Below are positions 38,761 to 52,500 of a DNA stretch of 64,000 bases, in pieces. The stretch lies in the NCBI RefSeq assembly GCF_027580225.2, contig NC_073351.2, forward strand, positions 2,023,001 to 2,087,000, written 5' to 3'. The DNA comes from Misgurnus anguillicaudatus. Lineage: Eukaryota; Chordata; Actinopteri; Cypriniformes; Cobitidae. Made by a program: the position numbers and the translations under genes. The notes below the pieces were generated by a model. It searched no databases, had not been told where the DNA came from, and was given only the letters and a program-made list of their open reading frames with translations. The first letter of the stretch is position 1; every line of letters begins with the position of its first letter.

Positions 38761-40912
38761 GAGTTCTGGACCTAACATTCAGTGCCTCCAAGCAAAATGT
38801 ATTCCTGTAAGTTTCAATTTAAGAAAGAGTCGTGGACATAAAATTAGCAAATAATACAGCAGATGCCAACAGTGTCTTTGGGTTTTGAAAGAAGCAAACA
38901 AATCTTCTTTAGATCTGATAGTGTTCATGTATTTTTGGTTTTGACTCTGACTCTACCAGCCAGCCAACTGTCTGAGCATAGGCAGCAATACAGATTTTGT
39001 CAGCCCAGTTTCAACTCATCCTCTGTAGTCTAGTGGTTAGAACACTGATTCTCCCATAGAGCCCCAGGCCCCAGGTTCAAGTCTCACAAGGTTTAAGTGG
39101 AGTTCTCCACTGACAAGTAGTCACTTGTTTAGCTCTGATAGAGTTTGTGGGCAGCTTATAGCCTGCATATTCTATTTTGCCTTCCCAAATCCAGTAGGTT
39201 GTTCATTTTATTACTGTTCCTATGTTTCATGAAGCAGTCTTCATAGCTGATGTGGGCTTAAGATTTTTGCTGGACATTTGAGATAAAATTTAAGATAGAG
39301 TTCTGGACATAAAATTCAGGGCTTTCAAGCAAAATGTATTCCTGTAAGTTTCAATTTAAGAAAGAGTCCTGGACATAAAATTAGCAAATAATACAGCAGA
39401 TGCCAACAGTATCTTTGGGGTTTGAAAGAAGCAAACAAATCTTCTTTAGATCTGATAGTTTCATGTATTTTTGGTTTTGAATCTGACTGTACCAGCCAGC
39501 CAACTGTCTGAGCATAGGCAGCAATACACAGGACCAGGTTCTGTCAGCCCTGCTCCAACTCATCCTGTGTAGTCTAGTGGTTAGAGCACTGATTCTCACA
39601 TGTGGGAGACCCAGGTTCAAGTCCCCCAATGTTTAAGTGGATCTCTCTACTGACAAGTAGTCACTTCTTTAACTCTGATAGAGTTTATGGGCAGCTTATA
39701 GCCTGCATATTCTGTTTTGCCTTCCCAAATCCAGTAGTTTGTTCATTTTATTACTGCTCCTATGTCTCCTGAAGCAGTCTTCATAGCTGATGTGGGCTTA
39801 AGATTTCTGCTGGACATTTAAGATCAAATTTAAGATAGAGTTCTGGACCTAACATTCAGTGCCTCCAAGCAAAATGTATTCCTGTAAGTTTCAATTTAAG
39901 AAAGATTCCTGGACATAAAATTAGCAAATAATACAGCAGATGCCAACAGTGTCTTTGGGTTTTGAAAGAAGCAAACAAATCTTCTTTAGATCTGATAGTG
40001 TTCATGTATTTTTGGTTTTGACTCTGACTCTACCAGCCAGCCAACTCTCTGAGCATAGGCAGCAATACAGATTTTGTCAGCCCAGTTTCAACTCATCCTC
40101 TGTAGTCTAGTGGTTAGAGCACTGATTCTCCCATAGAGCCCTAGGCCCAAGGTTCAAGTCTCACAAGGTTTAAGTGGAGTTCTCCACTGACAAGTAGTCA
40201 CTTGTTTAGCTCTGATAGAGTTTGTGGGCAGCTTATAGCCTGCATATTCTATTTTGCCTTTCCAAATCCAGTAGGTTTTTCATTTTATTACTGTTCCTAT
40301 GTTTCATGAAGCAGTCTTCATAGCTGATGTGGGCTTAAGATTTTTGCTGGACATTTGAGATAAAATTTAAGATAGAGTTCTGGACATAAAATTCAGGGCT
40401 TTCAAGCAAAATGTATTCCTGTAAGTTTCAATTTAAGAAAGAGTCCTGGACATAAAATTAGCAAATAATACAGCAGATGCCAACAGTATCTTTGGGGTTT
40501 GAAAGAAGCAAACAAATCTTCTTTAGATCTGATAGTTTCATGTATTTTTGGTTTTGAATCTGACTGTACCAGCCAGCCAACTGTCTGAGCATAGGCAGCA
40601 ATACACAGGACCAGGTTCTGTCAGCCCTGCTCCAACTCATCCTCTGTAGTCTAGTGGTTAGAGCACTGATTCTCACATGTGGGAGACCCAGGTTCAAGTC
40701 CCCCAATGCTTAAGTGGAGCTCTCTACTGACAAGTAGTAACTTCTTTAACTCTGATAGAGTTTGTGGCCAGCTTATAGCCTGCATAATCTTTTTGCCTTC
40801 CCAAATCCAGTAGTTTGTTCATTTTATTACTGCTCCTATGTCTCCTGAAGCAGTCTTCATAGCTGATGTGGGCTTAAGATTTTTGCTGGACATTTGAGAT
40901 AAAATTTAAGAT

Positions 40913-41985
40913 AGAGTTCTGGACCTAACATTCAGTGCCTCCAAGCAAAATGTATTCCTGTAAGTTTCAATTTAAGAAAGATTCCTGGACATAAAATTAG
41001 CAAATTATACAGCAGATGCCAACAGCGTCTTTGGGTTTTGAAAGAAGCAAACAAATTATCTTTAGATCTGATAGTGTTCATGTATTTTTGGTTTTGACTC
41101 TGACTCTACCAGCCAGCCAACTGTCTGAGCATAGGCAGCAATACAGATTTTGTCAGCCCAGATTCAACTCATCATCTGTAGTCTAGTGGTTAGGGCACTG
41201 ATTCTCCCATAGAGCCCCAGGCCCCAGGTTCAAGTCTCACAAGGTTTAAGTGTAGTTCTCCACTGACAAGTAGTCACTTGTTTAGCTCTAATAGAGTTTG
41301 TGGGCAGCTTATAGCCTGCATATTCTATTTTGCCTTCCCAAATCCAGTAGTTTGTTCATTTTATTACTGCTCCTATGTCTCCTGAAGCAGTCTTCATAGC
41401 TGATGTGGGCTTAAGATTTCTGCTGGACATTTAAGATCAAATTTAAGATAGAGTTCTGGACCTAACATTCAGTGCCTCCAAGCAAAATGTATTCCTGTAA
41501 GTTTCAATTTAAGAAAGATTCCTGGACATAAAATTAGCAAATAATACAGCAGATGCCAACAGTGTCTTTGGGTTTTGAAAGAAGCAAACAAATCTTCTTT
41601 AGATCTGATAGTGTTCATGTATTTTTGGTTTTGACTCTGACTCTACCAGCCAGCCAACTCTCTGACCATAGGCAGCAATACAGATTTTGTCAGCCCAGTT
41701 TCAACTCATCCTCTGTAGTCTAGTGGTTAGAGCACTGATTCTCCCATAGAGCCTAGGCCCAAAGTTCAAGTCTCACAAGGTTTAAGTGGAGTTCTCCACT
41801 GACAAGTAGTCACTTGTTTAGCTCTGATAGAGTTTGTGGGCAGCTTATAGCCTGCATATTCTATTTTGCCTTTCCAAATCCAGTAGGTTGTTCATTTTAT
41901 TACTGTTCCTATGTTTCATGAAGCAGTCTTCATAGCTGATGTGGGCTTAAGATTTTTGCTGGACATTTGAGATAAAATTTAAGAT
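40913..41985 (+). repeat. B-B adjacency 5
   Basis: B monomers start at 40,913 and 41,450. This is the copy-2 counterpart of the pair at 18,850; the second unit has lost one C (AGCCTAGG). Confidence 0.9.
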
Positions 41986-44679
41986 AGAGTTCTGGACATA
42001 AAATTCAGGGCTTTCAAGCAAAATGTATTCCTGTAAGTTTCAATTTAAGAAAGAGTCCTGGACATAAAATTAGCAAATAATACAACAGATGCCAACAGTA
42101 TCTTTGGGGTTTGAAAGAAGCAAACAAATCTTCTTTAGATCTGATAGTTTCATGTATTTTTGGTTTTGAATCTGACTGTACCAGCCAGCCAACTGTCTGA
42201 GCATAGGCAGCAATACACAGGACCAGGTTCTGTCAGCCCTGCTCCAACTCATTCTCTGTAGTCTATTGGTTAGAGCACTGATTCTCACATGTGGGAGACC
42301 CAGGTTCAAGTCCCCCAATGTTTAAGTGGAGCTCTCTACTGACAAGTAGTCACTTCTTTAACTCTGATAGAGTTTGTGGGCAGCTTATAGCCTGCATAAT
42401 CTTTTTGCCTTCCCAAATCCAGTAGTTTGTTCATTTTATTACTGCTCCTATGTCTCCTGAAGCAGTCTTCATAGCTGATGTGGGCTTAAGATTTCTGCTG
42501 GACATTTAAGATCAAATTTAAGATAGAGTTCTGGACCTAACATTCAGTGTCTCCAAGCAAAATGTATTCCTGTAAGTTTCAATTTAAGAAAGATTCCTGG
42601 ACATAAAATTAGCAAATAATACAGCAGATGCCACAGTGTCTTTGGGTTTTGAAAGAAGCAAACAAATCTTCTTTAGATCTGATAGTTTTTATGTATTTTT
42701 GGTTTTGACTCTGACTGTACCAGCCAGCCAACTGTCTGAGCATAGGCAGCAATACAGATTTTGTCAGCCCAGCTTCAACTCATCCTCTGTAGTCTAGTGG
42801 TTAGAGCACTGATTCTCCCATAGAGCCCCAGGCCCCAGGTTCAAGTCTCACAAGGTTTAAGTGGAGTTCTCCACTGACAAGTAGTCACTTGTTTAGCTCT
42901 GATAGAGTTTGTGGGCAGCTTATAGCCTGCATATTCTATTTTGCCTTCCCAAATCCAGTAGGTTGTTCATTTTATTACTGTTCCTATGTCTCATGAAGCA
43001 GTCTGCATAGCTGATGTGGGCTTAAGATTTTTGATGGACATTTGAGATAAAATTTAAGATAGAGTTCTGGACATAAAATTCAGGGCTTTCAAGCAAAATG
43101 TATTCCTGTAAGTTTCAATTTAAGAAAGAGTCCTGGACATAAAATTAGCAAATAATACAGCAGATGCCAACAGTATCTTTGGGTTTTGAAAGAAGCAAAC
43201 AAATCTTCTTTAGATCTGATAGTTTCATGTATTTTTGGTTTTGAATCTGACTGTACCAGCCAGCCAACTGTCTGAGCATAGGCAGCAATACACAGGACCA
43301 GGTTCTGTCAGCCCTGTTCCAACTCATCCTGTGTAGTCTAGTGGTTAGAGCACTGATTCTCACATGTGGGAGACCCAGGTTCAAGTCCCCCCAATGTTTA
43401 AGTGGAGCTCTCTACTGACAAGTAGTCACTTCTTTAACTCTGATAGAGTTTATGGGCAGCTTATAGCCTGCATATTCTATTTTGCCTTCCCAAATCCAGT
43501 AGTTTGTTCATTTTATTACTGCTCCTATGTCTCCTGAAGCTGTCTTCATAGCTGATGTGGGCTTAAGATTTCTGCTGGACATTTAAGATCAAATTTAAGA
43601 TAAAGTTCTGGACCTAACATTCAGTGCTTCCAAGCAAAATGTATTCCTGTAAGTTTCAATTTAAGAAAGATTCCTGGACATAAAATTAGCAAATAATACA
43701 GCAGATGCCAACAGTGTCTTTGGGTTTTGAAAGAAGCAAACAAATCTTCTTTAGATCTGATAGTTTTCATGTATTTTTGGTTTTGACTCTGACTCTACCA
43801 GCCAGCCAACTGTCTGAGCATAGGCAGCAATACAGATTTTGTCAGCCCAGTTTCAACTCATCCTCTGTAGTCTAGTGGTTAGAGCACTGATTCTCCCATA
43901 GAGCCCTAGGCCCAAGGTTCAAGTCTCACAAGGTTTAAGTGGAGTTCTCCACTGACAAGTAGTCACTTGTTTAGCTCTGATAGAGTTTGTGGGCAGCTTA
44001 TAGCCTGCATATTCTATTTTGCCTTCCCAAATCCAGTAGGTTGTTCATTTTATTACTGTTCCTATGTTTCATGAAGCAGTCTTCATAGCTGATGTGGGCT
44101 TAAGATTTTTGCTGGACATTTGAGATAAAATTTAAGATAGAGTTCTGGACATAAAATTCAGGGCTTTCAAGCAAAATGTATTCCTGTAAGTTTCAATTTA
44201 AAAAAGAGTCCTGGACATAAAATTAGCAAATAATACAGCAGATGCCAACAGTATCTTTGGGGTTTGAAAGAAGCAAACAAATCTTCTTTAGATCTGATAG
44301 TTTCATGTATTTTTGGTTTTGAATCTGACTGTACCAGCCAGCCAACTGTCTGAGCATAGGCAGCAATACACAGGACCAGGTTCTGTCAGCCCTGCTCCAA
44401 CTCATCCTGTGTAGTCTAGTGGTTAGAGCACTGATTCTCACATGTGGGAGACCCAGGTTCAAGTCCCCCAATGTTTAAGTGGAGCTCTCTACTGACAAGT
44501 AGTCACTTCTTTAACTCTGATAGAGTTTATGGGCAGCTTATAGCCTGCATATTCTATTTTGCCTTCCCAAATCCAGTAGTTTGTTCATTTTATTACTGCT
44601 CCTATGTCTCCTGAAGCAGTCTTCATAGCTGATGTGGGCTTAAGATTTCTTCTGGACATTTAAGATCAAATTTAAGATA

Positions 44680-46830
44680 GAGTTCTGGACCTAACATTCA
44701 GTGCCTCCAAGCAAAATGTATTCCTGTAAGTTTCAATTTAAGAAAGATTCCTGGACATAAAATTAGCAAATAATACAGGAGATTCCAACAGTGTCTTTGG
44801 GTTTTGAAAGAAGCAAACAAATCTTCTTTAGATCTGATAGTTTTCATGTATTTTTGGTTTTGACTCTGACTCTACCAGCCAGCCAACTGTCTGAGCATAG
44901 GCAGCAATACAGATTTTGTCAGCCCAGCTTCAACTCATCCTCTGTAGTCTAGTGGTTAGAGCACTGATTCTCCCATAGAGCCCCAGGCCCCAGGTTCAAG
45001 TCTCACAAGGTTTAAGTGGAGTTCTCCACTGACAAGTAGTTACTTGTTTAGCTCTGATAGAGTTTGTGGGCAGCTTATAGCCTGCATATTCTATATTGCC
45101 TTCCCAAATCCAGTAGGTTGTTCATTTTATTACTGTCCCTCTGTCTCATGAAGCAGTCTTCATAGCTGATGTGGGCTTAAGATTTTTGCTGGACATTTGA
45201 GATAAAATTTAAGATAGAGTTCTGGACATAAAATTCAGGGCTTTCAATCAAAATGTATTCCTGTAAGTTTCAATTTAAGAAAGAGTCCTGGACATAGAAT
45301 TAGCAAATAATACAACAGATGCCAACAGTATCTTTGGGGTTTGAAAGAAGCAAACAAATCTTCTTTAGATCTGATAGTTTCATGTATTTTTGGTTTTGAA
45401 TCTGACTGTACCAGCCAGCCAACTGTCTGAGCATAGGCAGCAATACACAGGACCAGGTTCTGTCAGCCCTGCTCCAACTCATCCTCTGTAGTCTAGTGGT
45501 TAGAGCACTGATTCTCACATGTGGGAGACCCAGGTTCAAGTACCCCAATGTTTAAGTGGAGCTCTCTACTGACAAGTAGTCACTTCTTTAACTCTGATAG
45601 AGTTTGTGGCCAGCTTATAGCCTGCATAATCTTTTTGCTTTCCCAACTCCAGTAGTTTGTTCATTTTATTACTGCTCCTATGTCTCCTGAAGCAGTCTTC
45701 ATAGCTGATGTGGGCTTAAGATTTCTGCTGGACATTTAAGATCAAATTTAAGATAGAGTTCTGGACCTAACATTCAGTGCCTCCAAGCAAAATGTATTCC
45801 TGTAAGTTTCAATTTAAGAAAGATTCCTGGACATAAAATTAGCAAATAATACAGGAGATTCCAACAGTGTCTTTGGGTTTTGAAAGAAGCAAACAAATCT
45901 TCTTTAGATCTGATAGTTTTCATGTATTTTTGGTTTTGACTCTGACTCTACCAGCCAGCCAACTGTCTGAGCATAGGCAGCAATACAGATTTTGTCAGCC
46001 CAGCTTCAACTCATCCTCTGTAGTCTAGTGGTTAGAGCACTGATTCTCCCATAGAGCCCCAGGCCCCAGGTTCAAGTCTCACAAGGTTTAAGTGGAGTTC
46101 TCCACTGACAAGTAGTTACTTGTTTAGCTCTGATAGAGTTTGTGGGCAGCTTATAGCCTGCATATTCTATATTGCCTTCCCAAATCCAGTAGGTTGTTCA
46201 TTTTATTACTGTCCCTCTGTCTCATGAAGCAGTCTTCATAGCTGATGTGGGCTTAAGATTTTTGCTGGACATTTGAGATAAAATTTAAGATAGAGTTCTG
46301 GACATAAAATTCAGGGCTTTCAATCAAAATGTATTCCTGTAAGTTTCAATTTAAGAAAGAGTCCTGGACATAGAATTAGCAAATAATACAACAGATGCCA
46401 ACAGTATCTTTGGGGTTTGAAAGAAGCAAACAAATCTTCTTTAGATCTGATAGTTTCATGTATTTTTGGTTTTGAATCTGACTGTACCAGCCAGCCAACT
46501 GTCTGAGCATAGGCAGCAATACACAGGACCAGGTTCTGTCAGCCCTGCTCCAACTCATCCTCTGTAGTCTAGTGGTTAGAGCACTGATTCTCACATGTGG
46601 GAGACCCAGGTTCAAGTACCCCAATGTTTAAGTGGAGCTCTCTACTGACAAGTAGTCACTTCTTTAACTCTGATAGAGTTTGTGGCCAGCTTATAGCCTG
46701 CATAATCTTTTTGCTTTCCCAACTCCAGTAGTTTGTTCATTTTATTACTGCTCCTATGTCTCCTGAAGCAGTCTTCATAGCTGATGTGGGCTTAAGATTT
46801 CTGCTGGACATTTAAGATCAAATTTAAGAT
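44680..46830 (+). repeat. Tandem 1,076-bp dimer duplication
   Basis: Two successive B-A dimers share the private changes GGAGATTCC (near 44,780 and 45,857) and CCCAACTCCAG (near 45,644 and 46,720), which marks the second as a direct copy of the first. AACTCCAG also occurs near 54,260 and 63,034, linking those units to the same lineage, but GGAGATTCC does not. Confidence 0.85.
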
Positions 46831-48982
46831 AGAGTTCTGGACCTAACATTCAGTGCCTCCAAGCAAAATGTATTCCTGTAAGTTTCAATTTAAGAAAGAT
46901 TCCTGGACATAAAATTAGCAAATAATACAGCAGATGCCAACAGTGTCTTTGGGTTTTGAAAGAAGCAAACAAATCTTCTTTAGATCTGATAGTGTTCATG
47001 TATTTTTGGTTTTGACTCTGACTCTACCAGCCAGCCAACTGTCTGAGCATAGGCAGCAATACAGATTTTGTCAGCCCAGTTTCAACTCATCCTCTGTAGT
47101 CTAGTGGTTAGAGCACTGATTCTCCCATAGAGCCCTAGGCCCAAGGTTCAAGTCTCACAAGGTTTAAGTGGAGTTCTCCACTGACAAGTAGTCAGTTGTT
47201 TAGCTCTGATAGAGTTTGTGGGCAGCTTATAGCATGCATATTCTATTTTGCCTTCCCAAATCCAGTAGGTTGTTCATTTTATTACTGTTCCTATGTTTCA
47301 TGAAGCAGTCTTCATAGCTGATGTGGGCTTAAGATTTTTGCTGGACATTTGAGATAAAATTTAAAATAGAGTTCTGGACATAAAATTCAGGGCTTTCAAG
47401 CAAAATGTATTCCTGTAAGTTTCAATTTAAGAAAGAGTCGTGGACATAAAATTAGCAAATAATACAACAGATGCCAACAGTATCTTTGGGGTTTGAAAGA
47501 AGCAAACAAATCTTCTTTAGATCTGATAGTTTCATGTATTTTTGGTTTTGAATCTGACTGTACCAGCCAGCCAACTGTCTGAGCATAGGCAGCAATACAC
47601 AGGACCAGGTTCTGTCAGCCCTGCTCCAACTCATCCTCTGTAGTCTAGTGGTTAGAGCACTGATTCTCACATGTGGGAGACCCAGGTTCAAGTCCCCCAA
47701 TGTTTAAGTGGAGCTCTCTACTGACAAGTAGTCACTTCTTTAACTCTGATAGAGTTTGTGGCCAGCTTATAGCCTGCATAATCTTTTTGCTTTCCCAAAT
47801 CCAGTAGTTTGTTCATTTTATTACTGCTCCTATGTCTCCTGAAGCAGTCTTCATAGCTGATGTGGGCTTAAGATTTCTGCTGGACATTTAAGATCAAATT
47901 TAAGATAGAGTTCTGGACCTAACATTCAGTGCCTCCAAGCAAAATGTATTCCTGTAAGTTTCAATTTAAGAAAGAGTCGTGGACATAAAATTAGCAAATA
48001 ATACAGCAGATGCCAACAGTGTCTTTGGGTTTTGAAAGAAGCAAACAAATCTTCTTTAGATCTGATAGTGTTCATGTATTTTTGGTTTTGACTCTGACTC
48101 TACCAGCCAGCCAACTGTCTGAGCATAGGCAGCAATACAGATTTTGTCAGCCCAGTTTCAACTCATCCTCTGTAGTCTAGTGGTTAGAACACTGATTCTC
48201 CCATAGAGCCCCAGGCCCCAGGTTCAAGTCTCACAAGGTTTAAGTGGAGTTCTCCACTGACAAGTAGTCACTTGTTTAGCTCTGATAGAGTTTGTGGGCA
48301 GCTTATAGCCTGCATATTCTATTTTGCCTTTCCAAATCCAGTAGGTTTTTCATTTTATTACTGTTCCTATGTTTCATGAAGCAGTCTTCATAGCTGATGT
48401 GGGCTTAAGATTTTTGCTGGACATTTGAGATAAAATTTAAGATAGAGTTCTGGACATAAAATTCAGGGCTTTCAAGCAAAATGTATTCCTGTAAGTTTCA
48501 ATTTAAGAAAGAGTCCTGGACATAAAATTAGCAAATAATACAGCAGATGCCAACAGTATCTTTGGGGTTTGAAAGAAGCAAACAAATCTTCTTTAGATCT
48601 GATAGTTTCATGTATTTTTGGTTTTGAATCTGACTGTACCAGCCAGCCAACTGTCTGAGCATAGGCAGCAATACACAGGACCAGGTTCTGTCAGCCCTGC
48701 TCCAACTCATCCACTGTAGTCTAGTGGTTAGAGCACTGATTCTCACATGTGGGAGACCCAGGTTCAAGTCCCCCAATGTTTAAGTGGAGCTCTCTACTGA
48801 CAAGTAGTAACTTCTTTAACTCTGATAGAGTTTGTGGCCAGCTTATAGCCTGCATATTCTATTTTGCCTTCCCAAATCCAGTAGTTTGTTCATTTTATTA
48901 CTGCTCCTATGTCTCCTGAAGCAGTCTTCATAGCTGATGTGGGCTTAAGATTTTTGCTGGACATTTGAGATAAAATTTAAGA

Positions 48983-49500
48983 TAGAGTTCTGGACCTAAC
49001 ATTCAGTGCCTCCAAGCAAAATGTATTCCTGTAAGTTTCAATTTAAGAAAGATTCCTGGACATAAAATTAGCAAATTATACAGCAGATGCCAACAGCGTC
49101 TTTGGGTTTTGAAAGAAGCAAACAAATTATCTTTAGATCTGATAGTGTTCATGTATTTTTGGTTTTGACTCTGACTCTACCAGCCAGCCAACTGTCTGAG
49201 CATAGGCAGCAATACAGATTTTGTCAGCCCAGCTTCAACTCATCATCTGTAGTCTAGTGGTTAGGGCACTGATTCTCCCATAGAGCCCCAGGCCCCAGGT
49301 TCAAGTCTCACAAGGTTTAAGTGTAGTTCTCCACTGACAAGTAGTCACTTGTTTAGCTCTAATAGAGTTTGTGGGCAGCTTATAGCCTGCATATTCTATT
49401 TTGCCTTCCCAAATCCAGTAGGTTGTTCATTTTATTACTGTTCCTATGTCTCATGAAGCAGTCTTCATAGCTGATGTGGGCTTAAGATTTTTGATGGACA
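48983..49500 (+). repeat. Hybrid B monomer
   Basis: The 5' two thirds (AAATTATAC, AGCGTC, AAATTATC, TAGGGCAC, GTGTAGTTC) match the B unit at 18,850. The 3' end (CAGTAGGTTG, TTCCTATGTCTCATG, TTTGATGG) matches the B unit near 20.46-21.0 kb. The exchange lies in the shared stretch around 49,380-49,420 and removes the intervening units, so a B-B pair is collapsed here. Confidence 0.75.
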
Positions 49501-52500
49501 TTTGAGATAAAATTTAAGATAGAGTTCTGGACATAAAATTCAGGGCTTTCAAGCAAAATGTATTCCTGTAAGTTTCAATTTAAGAAAGAGTCCTGGACAT
49601 AAAATTAGCAAATAATACAGCAGATGCCAACAGTATCTTTGGGTTTTGAAAGAAGCAAACAAATCTTCTTTAGATCTGATAGTTTCATGTATTTTTGGTT
49701 TTGAATCTGACTGTACCAGCCAGCCAACTGTCTGAGCATAGGCAGCAATACACAGGACCAGGTTCTGTCAGCCCTGTTCCAACTCATCCTGTGTAGTCTA
49801 GTGGTTAGAGCACTGATTCTCACATGTGGGAGACCCAGGTTCAAGTCCCCCCAATGTTTAAGTGGAGCTCTCTACTGACAAGTAGTCACTTCTTTAACTC
49901 TGATAGAGTTTATGGGCAGCTTATAGCCTGCATATTCTATTTTGCCTTCCCAAATCCAGTAGTTTGTTCATTTTATTACTGCTCCTATGTCTCCTGAAGC
50001 TGTCTTCATAGCTGATGTGGGCTTAAGATTTCTGCTGGACATTTAAGATCAAATTTAAGATAAAGTTCTGGACCTAACATTCAGTGCTTCCAAGCAAAAT
50101 GTATTCCTGTAAGTTTCAATTTAAGAAAGATTCCTGGACATAAAATTAGCAAATAATACAGCAGATGCCAACAGTGTCTTTGGGTTTTGAAAGAAGCAAA
50201 CAAATCTTCTTTAGATCTGATAGTTTTCATGTATTTTTGGTTTTGACTCTGACTCTACCAGCCAGCCAACTGTCTGAGCATAGGCAGCAATACAGATTTT
50301 GTCAGCCCAGTTTCAACTCATCCTCTGTAGTCTAGTGGTTAGAGCACTGATTCTCCCATAGAGCCCTAGGCCCAAGGTTCAAGTCTCACAAGGTTTAAGT
50401 GGAGTTCTCCACTGACAAGTAGTCACTTGTTTAGCTCTGATAGAGTTTGTGGGCAGCTTATAGCCTGCATATTCTATTTTGCCTTCCCAAATCCAGTAGG
50501 TTGTTCATTTTATTACTGTTCCTATGTTTCATGAAGCAGTCTTCATAGCTGATGTGGGCTTAAGATTTTTGCTGGACATTTGAGATAAAATTTAAGATAG
50601 AGTTCTGGACATAAAATTCAGGGCTTTCAAGCAAAATGTATTCCTGTAAGTTTCAATTTAAAAAAGAGTCCTGGACATAAAATTAGCAAATAATACAGCA
50701 GATGCCAACAGTATCTTTGGGGTTTGAAAGAAGCAAACAAATCTTCTTTAGATCTGATAGTTTCATGTATTTTTGGTTTTGAATCTGACTGTACCAGCCA
50801 GCCAACTGTCTGAGCATAGGAAGCAATACACAGGACCAGGTTCTGTCAGCCCTGCTCCAACTCATCCTGTGTAGTCTAGTGGTTAGAGCACTGATTCTCA
50901 CATGTGGGAGACCCAGGTTCAAGTCCCCCAATGTTTAAGTGGAGCTCTCTACTGACAAGTAGTCACTTCTTTAACTCTGATAGAGTTTATGGGCAGCTTA
51001 TAGCCTGCATATTCTATTTTGCCTTCCCAAATCCAGTAGTTTGTTCATTTTATTACTGCTCCTATGTCTCCTGAAGCAGTCTTCATAGCTGATGTGGGCT
51101 TAAGATTTCTGCTGGACATTTAAGATCAAATTTAAGATAGAGTTCTGGACCTAACATTCAGTGCCTCCAAGCAAAATGTATTCCTGTAAGTTTCAATTTA
51201 AGAAAGATTCCTGGACATAAAATTAGCAAATAATACAGGAGATGCCAACAGTGTCTTTGGGTTTTGAAAGAAGCAAACAAATCTTCTTTAGATCTGATAG
51301 TTTTCATGTATTTTTGGTTTTGACTCTGACTCTACCAGCCAGCCAACTGTCTGAGCATAGGCAGCAATACAGATTTTGTCAGCCCAGCTTCAACTCATCC
51401 TCTGTAGTCTAGTGGTTAGAGCACTGATTCTCCCATAGAGCCCCAGGCCCCAGGTTCAAGTCTCACAAGGTTTAAGTGGAGTTCTCCACTGACAAGTAGT
51501 CACTTGTTTAGCTCTGATAGAGTTTGTGGGCAGCTTATAGCCTGCATATTCTATTTTGCCTTCCCAAATCCAGTAGGTTGTTCATTTTATTACTGTTCCT
51601 ATGTCTCATGAAGCAGTCTTCATAGCTGATGTGGGCTTAAGATTTTTGATGGACATTTGAGATAAAATTTAAGATAGAGTTCTGGACATAAAATTCAGGG
51701 CTTTCAAGCAAAATGTATTCCTGTAAGTTTCAATTTAAGAAAGAGTCCTGGACATAAAATTAGCAAATAATACAGCAGATGCCAACAGTATCTTTGGGTT
51801 TTGAAAGAAGCAAACAAATCTTCTTTAGATCTGATAGTTTCATGTATTTTTGGTTTTGAATCTGACTGTACCAGCCAGCCAACTGTCTGAGCATAGGCAG
51901 CAATACACAGGACCAGGTTCTGTCAGCCCTGTTCCAACTCATCCTGTGTAGTCTAGTGGTTAGAGCACTGATTCTCACATGTGGGAGACCCAGGTTCAAG
52001 TCCCCCCAATGTTTAAGTGGAGCTCTCTACTGACAAGTAGTCACTTCTTTAACTCTGATAGAGTTTATGGGCAGCTTATAGCCTGCATATTCTATTTTGC
52101 CTTCCCAAATCCAGTAGTTTGTTCATTTTATTACTGCTCCTATGTCTCCTGAAGCTGTCTTCATAGCTGATGTGGGCTTAAGATTTCTGCTGGACATTTA
52201 AGATCAAATTTAAGATAAAGTTCTGGACCTAACATTCAGTGCTTCCAAGCAAAATGTATTCCTGTAAGTTTCAATTTAAGAAAGATTCCTGGACATAAAA
52301 TTAGCAAATAATACAGCAGATGCCAACAGTGTCTTTGGGTTTTGAAAGAAGCAAACAAATCTTCTTTAGATCTGATAGTTTTCATGTATTTTTGGTTTTG
52401 ACTCTGACTCTACCAGCCAGCCAACTGTCTGAGCATAGGCAGCAATACAGATTTTGTCAGCCCAGTTTCAACTCATCCTCTGTAGTCTAGTGGTTAGAGC

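Larger units (their letters stand above)
21653..43714 (+). repeat. Higher-order block, copy 2, with two insertions (22,062 bp)
   Basis: Second copy of the 35-monomer block. Offsets to copy 1 are 18,836 bp until about 26.9 kb, 20,987 bp to about 37.6 kb, and 22,063 then 22,062 bp to the end, reflecting extra segments of 2,151 and 1,076 bp and a one-base deletion near 41,752 (AGCCTAGG versus AGCCCTAGG at 19,689). Outside the insertions only a handful of differences are visible, for example GATGTTGGC at 32,252 (GATGTGGGC in copy 1), AAAATTCAAG at 32,826, ATTTCTG only in copy 1 at 18,891, and CCTACTC only in copy 1 at 4,723. Such similarity means either a very recent duplication or an assembly artefact. 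Confidence 0.9.
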
